Source: Brachyhypopomus gauderio (Eukaryota; Chordata; Actinopteri; Gymnotiformes; Hypopomidae). From it: a stretch of DNA of 64,000 nucleotides. How positions within the stretch are numbered: the first letter of the stretch is position 1; the number at the start of each line of letters is the position of its first letter. Below the pieces are notes generated by a model that worked only from the letters and a program-made list of their open reading frames with translations, searched no databases and was not told the DNA's origin. Below are positions 56,101-64,000 of this stretch, in pieces. The DNA lies in NCBI RefSeq assembly GCF_052324685.1, contig NC_135211.1, forward strand, positions 7,918,386 through 7,982,385, given 5' to 3'. The translations under genes were made by a program, and so were the position numbers.

Positions 56101-59100
56101 GTGTCCTTGTGCCCATTCCTGTGCCTGTGTCTGGTGGTGTCGTCTCTGTCCCGGTCCCCGTGTCTGTTCCCCGAGTTGTCACTTACCTTGTTCCTGTCCC
56201 TGTCACAGTCGTCCAAGCCGTGTTTGCCTCTGTGTTTGCCCCGGCCCTGTCCCCTGGCCCCGCTCCCGTGTCTGTTCCCGGTCCTGTCTCGTCCGGCCCT
56301 GCTCCCGTGTCTTCCCCTGGCCCTGCCCGTACTGCCGTGCCCCGACCCAGCTCCTGGCCAGTCTCTGCTTCCCTGTCTCCAGTCCCTGCCGTGCCCCAGG
56401 TCCCTCGCCCTGTCTTGTCTGGTCCTGTCCCTCTGGTCCGTCCTGTGTCTGCTGTCCCTGTCCCTCGCCACGTCCCGTGATTCCCTGTCCAGTCTGCCCT
56501 TGCGTGCCCCGGAGTGGCACGCCTTGAGGGGGAGTAATGTCACGTATGGCCTCGCCCCCTCGTCATTGTATTTAAGTCCCGTCATTCCCCAGTCTGGTAT
56601 CCGTGGTTTTGTCTATTCAGTTGTTCATGCTGTTTGTCTATGCCTTGTGCTATACGCTTTGTCTCTGTGTCCTGCCCGTTATCCTGTCTCGTGAGTACTC
56701 CCCGTTTGCTGCCCAGTTGCCCTGTTGTCTGTTTGTTTCAGTTACTCTACGTTTTACTTACGTTTAAGTCTCTAGTCATGTCGCTCAGTGTTTCGTGTTC
56801 GGACTCCCTTTCGGCTTTGACCAGTGCATTCCTGTTTGACCCTGATTTTGGTATTCCCTTCATTAAATCTCGCTCATCTCAGCATTTGTGTCCGTCTCCT
56901 CGCTCCGTGGCGCGAGCCACGTTACACTGAGACACAATTATTTGCACATTTATGTGCACTGTTATAGGCAGAGTGGCAAGACAGTATCCACGTTTCTCCC
57001 TTTCTTATCACTGAAAAACACCTGTATGGTCATGACTGGATCAGGTATTCTTCAACTGACCTATGGTCAGCTAAAGGACTTAAAGATGTGACAAGACGTG
57101 TGTAAAAGACTTCATACAAAAGGCAGCAGGTTTGTGACGGAAAAAATCTAAAAGCTTCTATCATTTGATCAGAAAGCCTTATTGTAGTCTTTATATTACT
57201 ATTGCAGCATTTAATAAAACTTATTAAATCAATTACATGATGTCACCGTGAGGGGGCTGGGTCGCCACCAGAGGGCGCGCAACCCGGCCAGCAGCCGATC
57301 CCAGCACACACCCCCGCGCACGCAGCCACTCCCACAGTCGCAATCACCATCATACTGAGCACCTGTTTCTTGTTTACTTTGCACTTCTTAAGCCCGCAGG
57401 TCGTCTGGTCCAGTGCTGCACATTGCCGCTACACGAGCGTCTCTGGTTGATAGCAAGTCCCTACCGTGTGTGTACGCTACGAGCTTCACCTTGCATCCAC
57501 AGTATATGCGCTACGAGCTTTACCTTGCATCTACAGTGTATGCGCTTCGAGCTTTACCTTGCATCTACAATGTGTGCGCTACGAGCTTTACCGTGCATTA
57601 CTTGCTGTGTATGCGCTACGAGTATTACTGGTTGCCATGGATAATAAACCACCTTCTGTCCAACCCACGTCTCCGGCTGCCTCTGTCCCGACGCCCCCGG
57701 CGTCACACATGATGATTACCAATCGTTCACAAACAATTACATACTAATTAGGTTTCCATTTATTATGGTCTGATAATATGAATATTCCACAGCTTTAAGT
57801 TAGGATATGCAGAGAACATTAAAATCCACACCTGATAGTCAGGATCTTCCATTCCAAATCGTTCTCTGAGGTTTCGGAACACCTGTGGGCAGTACTCTTT
57901 GAACTTAAATTGCCTGGGAAGGTTTTCTCTGTGTCATAAATAGAAAATAACCAACCAGTGAAGTCATTGTCTGTTCTTCAAATAGTCAACAATTTACAAT
58001 CCAGTGCTAAACAACATACACGACGCTACAGACTTAAAAAAAAAACACAAGAAAGTACATTTAATATACAAAGCCATGCATTCGGCTAGATATTCAGTGA
58101 CCTTCTGTTGCCTGCCTGTCTGGTGACTACTGCAGGAACAGGATATCACACTAGTATTTCTAGCCGACTTGCATCAATTTTCATAAAAGATCAAGGTAAT
58201 TATCAAGGAATTATGATAATTAGATCATATGATAATTAGGATGGAACTATTGGGACAGATCGTGCTCAGGGCACAGTACTTTACACAGTGAGCAACTGTT
58301 GAAACCTGAAGTATATTTATCATATTAATGATTGTGCTACTGTGCCATGATCTTAAAATCCTTAACAAAAACCAGAGGCTCTGTGCAGTGCTTTGCTCAA
58401 TCATGTAAACAAGCTCCACTCATTGCGTGTGGGCATTTTTCCACAAATATTTAAACAAAACAAAAACAAATCCCTACATAAATAACTTCAACATAAAATG
58501 GCAAAAAAATAAATTTTGGTCACACAACTCCTCTAATCCTCTAATGTATAATACTCAACAACCTAATATTGAATTACTGCAATTTACTTCCACAAAATAC
58601 TTTTAAATACTGCATATTCTGTTTCACTCAATGAAGTAGAATTTACTTGGTTCTGACCAGCAATCATGTGCATTATTAATGAAAACTGTTTGGCAGACAT
58701 GAGTCCACTGTACTTTAGACAAGTTTAGCAAATGCCCTGTCTCATGAATATTTGAGGGGGATCTTATATTGCTTAAGTTCAGTGGGTCGTACTTGTTGAT
58801 AAGATGGTTGCTCACTTTGATTTTTCTGTTAGCTTTGAAGTCGTCTGGAAGAAGTATTACAGGCATGGGCACATGGCATAGGTCATTTACCTGAAAATGG
58901 TGAACACAGTTAAATATAATGTCAGCACACAGCATTAGTGGAGCAAGTAAACATTATAAGCAGGTATCAACACCTGGAAACATAAAGCCAGGGTTTTTTA
59001 TTTTAAACAAGCACAGAGGTATACTAACACACAAACATTGGAATTGATGTGAACTCTTGAAGTGACTGATTTTAATAACTTCTATTTTCAAGGAAAGTAA

Positions 59101-59281
59101 CAAGAACAGTTTGTCCACAACCTACCGTGTGATTGATACCCCACATAAAAACACTCAAAACCGGGTCACTTGTTCTAAAAACTTCCACTTTCTGCTGCAC
59201 AAAGTTCTTTTTTTTGCTCTTCATCCGCGACACCTTAAAAACAGAGGTTGAGATTGCACTGGGCTTACTAGGTGAAGCCAT
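44104..59281 (-). CDS. pip4k2c: Phosphatidylinositol-5-phosphate 4-kinase type-2 gamma-like, diverged copy
   Basis: Ten coding exons on the minus strand: 59126-59281, 58793-58890, 57832-57928, 48927-49076, 48215-48361, 47503-47550, 45743-45856, 44735-45005, 44375-44469, 44104-44187. They total 1260 nt (419 aa; human 421) in consistent phase. Family motifs are [76 protein letters not shown] and [12 protein letters not shown]. Mammalian members phosphorylate PI5P to PI(4,5)P2, the gamma form only weakly. This copy departs at key places. The glycine-rich segment before SYD is replaced by [10 protein letters not shown]. The GSLVSREAS loop reads GTLVYGETS. Three residues (I-D-I) are deleted from YFxGLIDILT, removing the presumed metal-binding Asp. 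It could be a pseudokinase. Exon 6 has a weak donor. Intron 3 (49077-57831) is swollen by transposons. Confidence 0.88.
46210..46436. mobile_element. hAT-type non-autonomous element (family A, copy 2)
   Basis: Ends (T)AGGGGTGCCCA and GGGCACCCCTG, with perfect 8-bp duplications TCTTAGAG at 46202-46209 and 46437-46444. The interior shares GTAGATCGCATGACATTAAAAAG and the GACTTGGTCAT...AAGTAGCTC right end with copy 1, in shorter form. It is in a pip4k2c intron. Confidence 0.88.
46677..46854. mobile_element. Short hAT-type MITE with long terminal inverted repeats
   Basis: A 178-bp element with about 55-bp, essentially perfect terminal inverted repeats beginning CAGAGGTGTCAATTCCAGG. It is flanked by perfect 8-bp duplications CTTACATA (46669-46676 and 46855-46862). 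There is no coding capacity. Confidence 0.92.
51198..51215. repeat. 18-bp perfect GC palindrome near the fold-back centre
   Basis: GGGCCCGCCGGCGGGCCC is its own reverse complement. The mirror copy in the other arm is at 51306-51323. Confidence 0.9.
51713..51885. mobile_element. PIF/Harbinger-like MITE inserted in the right arm only
   Basis: GGCTGGAAACATACTTGCTGTT at the left and its inverted, slightly diverged form at the right (ending TTAGCCT), with TAA on both sides (51710-51712 and 51886-51888). The matching place in the left arm (near 50810) has the empty site CGCTTAGGGG. The interior is dense in CGCG motifs. Confidence 0.85.
54623..56480 (+). CDS. Repeat-built, Pro/Arg/Ser-rich open frame inside the LTR element
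   Basis: The frame runs open from within the 5' LTR to 56480. The part before about 55180 is non-repetitive, Arg/Glu-rich, with segments such as [11 protein letters not shown]. It then crosses three tandem arrays: a 10-residue unit ([10 protein letters not shown]), a 12-residue unit ([12 protein letters not shown]) and a 13-residue unit ([13 protein letters not shown]), followed by a Pro/Val-rich tail. No gag zinc knuckle, protease or membrane-fusion motif was recognised. Long open frames also occur in other frames and on the other strand because the GC-rich repeats avoid stops, so translation is not established. If real it would be an accessory or gag-like product of the element. Confidence 0.35.
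55187..55915. repeat. Three consecutive tandem arrays (30-bp, 36-bp and 39-bp units)
   Basis: About eight 30-bp units with GACGTC (55187-55435), about seven 36-bp units with CCGTCGGCAGTCCACG (about 55457-55700), and about six 39-bp units with GTCGTCCACGCCGGTT (about 55710-55910). All unit lengths are multiples of three, so the reading frame is kept. Confidence 0.9.
57241..57707 (+). mobile_element. Solo LTR with internal 34-bp tandem repeats
   Basis: Starts TGTCACCGTGAGG and ends CGGCGTCACA, flanked by perfect 5-bp duplications CATGA (57236-57240 and 57708-57712). Inside, about five copies of a 34-bp unit containing GCTACGAGCTTTACCTTGCAT occur at about 57465-57620, and AATAAA at about 57640 could be a polyadenylation signal. 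Because 34 is not a multiple of three, the same peptide appears in successive frames. No internal region or second LTR is present, so this is a recombination product. Confidence 0.82.
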
Positions 59282-60589
59282 AACGTTTGACAACCCAGAG
59301 GTTATTACAGCATTAGCATCGACGAGTCAGGATTGCTCCTTTTGACGAAGAGGAATTACTGAACGCATTTACAATTTAGATTGTAAAAGCCTTTGATAGT
59401 CAGTGTCCCTCTTTTTCCTTATGTAAATTCTCTGCCTAGAGATCTGCTGTGGAGAAATACTACACATTTTGCATGTCACCTGCTAAAGCAACAGGGGAAT
59501 GCTGACTGCTGATGCATGGGCGTCTTTGCAATGCATCCTCCTTAATTAAAGCCACAATGAGGAGTAATTTTGGATATTATTATTAAAGATGACTCTTTAA
59601 GAACAGCACAGAAGGCACCTCTCTCTCCATATTTTTCTTGATATTAAAAGCTTGCGATGTATTATGATTATTATGAAAGTAATTTGAAAGTAATTAGAAC
59701 TACAGCCTCACACTTAAGGTTATAAGATACATAATTTTGTATTATTTCCCTTTTGTAAAGCTATTGTGTCAGTTAACATTTAATAAACATCAAATGATTA
59801 CTCTTCTGCTGGTAATCTGTGACATGCATTCTGAGATGTACAGTACATCAAAGAACAAACAACGTTCACTGTAGTTTTCATTTCAGGACTTTATTGACAT
59901 TCATTTCATATAGGCCTACTTAAATATTGATAGAAAGCAGTGGTCACAATGAATATTTTTACTGAGAGATGTACAGTCAAATAGTTATTAGATCTCCAAA
60001 AGCTGTAACATTAGAAAAGATAAATAATATGGAAAAACTGTAAAGCTCAATAAATAATTTTTGTTTTTAATTTATGAATATTTTAAGAAAATAGGCTATA
60101 CAGACTTTGTATATACATTTGCATAGCCCTAATATGCTTGTGTGATAAGAGGTTTTCAGTTGTATTAAACAAGCGCAAATTTATCTTGATACACGACCAC
60201 AGCTGTTAAACACACAGACATGTATTGAGCAGCAGAGTAAAAACACATTTGCCCATAATGCTGATATCATTTTAAAGTGAAACCACTATCAGATCAATAT
60301 TTTTTTGGGAAAGTGTCCATTGCATATCAATGTGATGAGTATGACACAAACAATGATTTAAATTAGATGCATAATCTCCTGAATTACTGAATAACAACAC
60401 TTCTGACATCTGTTCTGAGTAAACAGAAATCGTAACAAAAATAAGAAATGTGAAAATGTGGCGCAAAAGTCCAATAAGCCCAGTAGAGGGCGGCATAGCA
60501 TCTAAAAATGAACACATGCTTACAATTGGGTTCATTGCGTGACAAAGCACTTGCTTCTTTATCTTCCGTTAAGTGCCTTATTGTGCTTT
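59282..60589. other. Intergenic sequence between pip4k2c and igfbp6
   Basis: About 1.3 kb between the pip4k2c start codon and the igfbp6 stop codon. It should hold the pip4k2c promoter and igfbp6 3' UTR. It is AT-rich; no repeat family or coding exon was recognised. Confidence 0.45.
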
Positions 60590-62081
60590 TTAAGCACTGT
60601 TGCAGGCAACAGAACCATCCACTCTGGTTTGCGATGAAGCTCTGGTTCCCTTCTCATCTACACACCAACACAGACCACGCTGCATACCCCGAGATGACCG
60701 ACACTGTGATGTGGAAAAAAATAGTAAATGGTTTAATTTAATTTTAACAGATTAACATTAAGTGTTGTTGATAAATACATGACATATATTTCATGTTGAA
60801 TATATTTCCAATGTATTTAATGTACTTGAATATTTAATTTAATAAACTTTAAAAATACATACATTTAAATTTAAATGTGAACATTTAAAAATATTAAGCA
60901 GTTTATTTTTTATTGTATCTTGTTTCTATTCAAACACTTTCAGTATGCTGACCTGTTTCCTCTTAAAGTAGCCTTGTCTGTCACAGTTGGGGATGTAGAT
61001 GTCTTGGTTGGTGTGGATGACTGTAAACTTAAAACCCTGGAGAATGATGTTTAGGAGTTCACGGCAAGGGCCCTACAGAGAAAAGCACGAAACATTGATT
61101 GCTGTGTTTTGCAGTGTGTTATGTATATACACTTAAACATCTGGAAAGGAAAACATTACCTTTTCACTGTTCTCACTAATAAATGGCTGAGACTCTAAAA
61201 ATAAAACAGAAAAAAATATTTTTTCAATGTTTTGTATAAACCCAGATGTATGTTGAATGAAGAAATGCACTTACTTTAGATAAAGTTGTGATGATAACAG
61301 TTGATATGATTGTGCTTTTTAGAAATATTGTCACAAATGAATATGCTTACAAAATACCTATTTTTCAAACTGGAAACTAATAATTTTGGAATACATACCA
61401 CAAATTCATTCAACTGTTGGTATTACTGAAAATCATATGACATTTTTTCCATTGCTGAATCAGAACTATCTAATATCTTATGAAATACACATAAGATTCC
61501 AACATCCAAATTACAGAAAATAGGTTGAAAAATTGCCATGTACACATGTGTGTTTAGGTGGCATTGTTTGTATAAGGTATATTGTCACTTACAACAAATA
61601 AATGGCACATAACCACAGAAAACTAATGAATGAGTTTGTATCATTAAAAAAACTCAGGATTGCAATAATCCCCAACACTAGGTGGTGACTGAGAGAGTAT
61701 TACTTTGCAAACATTAAAAAACTGTAAGGAAGCAGACCTACCTGTTGGTGGAGGGCTCTTTGTACTGGCTTTGATGGGGCTACAGATCCCCCTGCCTTGA
61801 AGTAGTGCCTGGAGGGGGTTCGGATCATTATCTGGAGGCAAGCAGCGAAGACCCTTACTGCATGCCAGAAAGTAGACCCCGCAGGTTTCTCCCAAAGCCA
61901 GAATGGACGTGCTCGCCTTTCCTGCCTGAGGTGCAGCTACGTGACCCTTCATGGCCCCTGAAAGCCCACTGCAAGATGAGCAGTTCTTCCTGAGTCCAGC
62001 TCGAGGCATGAGAGAGTAGCTGCCATACAGGTTGAGTTGTATGGTGATTAGAAGGGTCAGCGTGTCATGAAGAGCAAACAT
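60590..62081 (-). CDS. igfbp6: Insulin-like growth factor-binding protein 6-like, N-domain reduced
   Basis: Four exons on the minus strand: 61742-62081, 61160-61194, 60953-61072 and 60590-60703. They total 609 nt (202 aa; human 240) with consistent phases. A hydrophobic leader MFALHDTLTLLITIQLNLYG serves as signal peptide. The N-terminal domain keeps the second subdomain (GETCGVYFLACSKGLRC, LLQGRGIC). Its first part has only CSSC where vertebrate IGFBPs carry many more cysteines. A short Ser-rich linker (exon 2) follows. The C-terminal thyroglobulin type-1 domain is complete with six cysteines: GPCREL, PNCDRQG, KQCRSSRG, GLCWCVD and ACNSA. The family binds IGFs, IGFBP6 preferring IGF-II, in the extracellular space. 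The QCRSS-G and CWCVD spacing and short linker favour IGFBP6. The start at 62079-62081 was chosen because the signal peptide begins there; an upstream in-frame ATG at 62174 would add an implausible basic leader. Confidence 0.82.
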
Positions 62082-63914
62082 GGCTGTTCTGTTAAAGCAC
62101 CTGAAACATAAGAGCCTCTGACGGAATGTCCTCCTCTTCACTTTTCCCCAGCTTGTCCTAAAAGTAAAGTTCACAGATGGGAGTGGAGAGGATTATACAA
62201 AGGTGACGTGAAGATAATGACTAACTAAGTGCTGTCTACGGCTGCAGCTTCAACAGCTTTTAAAGGCCGGAGATGGTAGGGTAGGAGGGAATCAGAGGAG
62301 AGGTGGCATAGTAGCATGCAGAGGTGGAGTTACACAATTGAATGCAATCAGATATAAAATTCCCTCCCATTTTTGCATCACTCACATTTCTTGTCAAACA
62401 TGCTTCTCCCTGAGCAGAATTTATGGAGCATAATAAGGAGCTATTGTTTTGTCCTTGTTATTATCTGTAGTATTTCCCAGGGGAAGAATTTAACTTATCT
62501 GCCATTTGTGTGTGTTAGATCTTTGGTTTTTAAGAATGTTTGAAGATATGTAGTTTGGTTGCAGTGTTACCCAATAGATTTGTTATATATAATTAATAAT
62601 AATTACACATAGGTATCATTTTAAACAAAAGTTAAACTGACTGACTTGAGACATAGTAGGAATAAACCTACTATGGTAAAATCTAATCAGTGTTACCATG
62701 TATCAAGTAACCTTATCAATATTGCACAGCCATAGGTGACATTAATAAGGTTTTCTAGAACCACATTATGAAAGTAATTCACGCTCTTTAGTACCCTAGC
62801 TAATTTCTATGTCTCCCCCATGACTGAAGTCAGATTGTGAAACAATTGGGCACAACCACATAACACGACCCTGTGACGCAGTCTTGTCATGTGTATATAA
62901 TGAATAAATATAACGTCATCCATATGAGTTCCTATGCACTTATCAATGGATGTTTGTTTTTGATGTTGTCATGGAAAGGGTCTGTTTATCAGATTCAGAA
63001 GTAGTCAGCATGTGTCATTTTCTAGAAAAAAACTGATTTGGCATGACACAACATGCTTATGCCCTGTGGGATAGTGAACCGGAAGTAGCAACCATTTACT
63101 GCAAACTATCTTGTCGTGATACGCCAGTGTATGTCATTGGAAAATGTTTTGTGAAATCTAAAGAAATTATTGGATGCATTTCTTTTTTACATGATTTTTT
63201 AAATCACCACGGAAGCAGTATTAATTTGGGATTGATACCTTCAGCAGTGGGTATTAAGAGGTTTAAATCCATAGCATCCATGCAATACTATAAACTGGTT
63301 AAGTGCATTTCAAGGACACTGCTAAAATGGGTACCTCAGCTCTAACCTGAGAGCAATGCTATTTACTTGCTTTTCACTGAAATTGATTAAATGTTCAAAA
63401 TGCTTGCAAAATATATATTTTACTGATACAACACAAGCACATTAATAAACATTTCTTTGAGTATTGCTCATATGTAATATATTTAAGTTTGGTGAATTTG
63501 TAAGACTTTTCAGAATGTCAATATCTTTCGCTTTTTAGTGGATTTTCAAATACTGGCTCAAAAAACTAGCTTGTTTTTTTTTTTGTCTGTATGGATTCTT
63601 GGCTTTACTAAAAGCTGTAGAAGCCAAAGTATGTAGAGTAACTGTTGCTCTCACACATTCATAAGCATGTTGCATTGGAAAAGCTTCCAGCTCATCCACC
63701 CCTGCTATGACTATCTGTCTTGAGAGGCGGTATATTAATCTTATTCCACCCATCCTGACTACATCCCATTTCCAAATGATTATCTTTATATTGGCACAGC
63801 ATCTCTCCATTTCTACACGTGAGCTATAAAACACAACTCTTTCTGACAACATTTGGAACTATTTACAATTATTAGCCTTGGGAAAAATTATCCCAACTCT
63901 CTAAGGATGTTATC
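62082..63914. other. igfbp6 5' flank and right-hand intergenic region
   Basis: No coding exon recognised. The igfbp6 promoter should lie just right of 62081; a TATA-like sequence could not be assigned confidently. The 100-codon frame at 63043 and the 105-codon minus-strand frame ending at 63852 match no family I know. Confidence 0.4.
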
Positions 63915-64000
63915 CTAATTGTAGAGCTGGGCGATTAATCGATATTATCTATTAATTCGAATTTACAGTTAAGGACGATGTGTTTTTAAGAAAATCGATT
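63915..64000. mobile_element. Start of a possible hAT-type element truncated by the window edge
   Basis: TAGAGCTGGGCGATTAATCGATATTAT resembles the TIR-like GGGCGAT-ATCGAT left ends common in fish non-autonomous hAT elements. The other end is outside the window, so the call is tentative. Confidence 0.35.

Larger units (their letters stand above)
54101..56926 (+). mobile_element. Non-autonomous LTR retrotransposon (Ty3/Gypsy-like), no pol
   Basis: Two direct LTRs begin TGTCACGTATGGCC and end CCACGTTACA: 5' LTR 54101-54622 and 3' LTR 56538-56926. They are flanked by 5-bp target duplications CTGAG (54096-54100 and 56927-56931). A polypurine tract GAGGGGGAGTAA directly precedes the 3' LTR. The 3' LTR lacks about 135 bp near its start that the 5' LTR has. 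The internal 1.9 kb encodes no protease, reverse transcriptase or integrase motif. Orientation follows the polypurine tract. It lies in pip4k2c intron 3, opposite to the gene. Confidence 0.88.

Noticed and set aside
54726-56585. 619-codon minus-strand open frame
   Set aside because: It is antisense to the LTR element's tandem arrays; GC-rich units of 30, 36 and 39 bp keep several frames open at once. No start context or known domain.
57413-57747. Three overlapping open frames with a YELYLAS-like repeat
   Set aside because: Produced by a 34-bp tandem repeat read in all three frames inside a solo LTR.
63043-63345. 100-codon plus-strand open frame
   Set aside because: Only moderate length for chance in AT-rich DNA, no recognisable domain, no splice partners found.

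Overview
The window is vertebrate nuclear DNA, and most likely from a ray-finned (teleost, probably otophysan) fish. It has AT-rich introns with GT/AG splice sites, many Tc1/mariner, hAT and MITE elements, tRNA-derived SINEs, L2-type LINE fragments and LTR elements, and abundant (CA)n and (TA)n tracts. Seven protein-coding genes were reconstructed exon by exon. Four have human orthologs on chromosome 20 (SLC2A10, CSNK2A1, UBE2V1, SRC). The other three have human orthologs on 12q13 (GPR182, PIP4K2C, IGFBP6). The species cannot be fixed from sequence alone.

Layout: 1-1205 holds the last two coding exons of an SLC2A10-like sugar transporter, the only gene on the + strand. All other genes are on the - strand. 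csnk2a1 (4684-10109, 12 coding exons, 392 aa) meets slc2a10 tail to tail. ube2v1 (15580-18792, 4 exons, 147 aa) and src (23801-34546, 11 coding exons, 537 aa) follow. After about 7 kb of intergenic or 5'-leader sequence come the single-coding-exon GPCR gpr182 (41617-42672), pip4k2c (44104-59281, 10 exons, 419 aa) and an igfbp6-like gene (60590-62081, 4 exons, 202 aa). These genes have unrelated cellular jobs (protein kinase CK2, the K63-ubiquitin co-factor, Src tyrosine kinase, an atypical chemokine receptor, a phosphoinositide kinase homolog, an IGF-binding protein), so the arrangement reflects synteny rather than an operon-like unit.

The mobile-element content is the most unusual part. pip4k2c intron 3 contains a 3.77-kb element made almost entirely of two 1.78-kb inverted arms around a 42-bp loop. 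It is bounded by TTAA and CCTTAT ends, which suggests a piggyBac-type fold-back element. One arm alone carries a later MITE. The same intron also holds a complete LTR element with a 5-bp target duplication and no pol, and a solo LTR. src introns hold a nearly intact Tc1 transposon (one frameshift) and several hAT-type non-autonomous elements with readable 8-bp target duplications. A csnk2a1 intron holds a decayed Tc1 with a SINE inserted into its terminal repeat.

The pip4k2c copy appears to have lost residues thought necessary for catalysis and may be a pseudokinase. The igfbp6-like protein lacks several expected N-terminal cysteines. Exon boundaries were inferred by eye from splice consensus, reading phase and remembered family sequences. 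No alignment was run.
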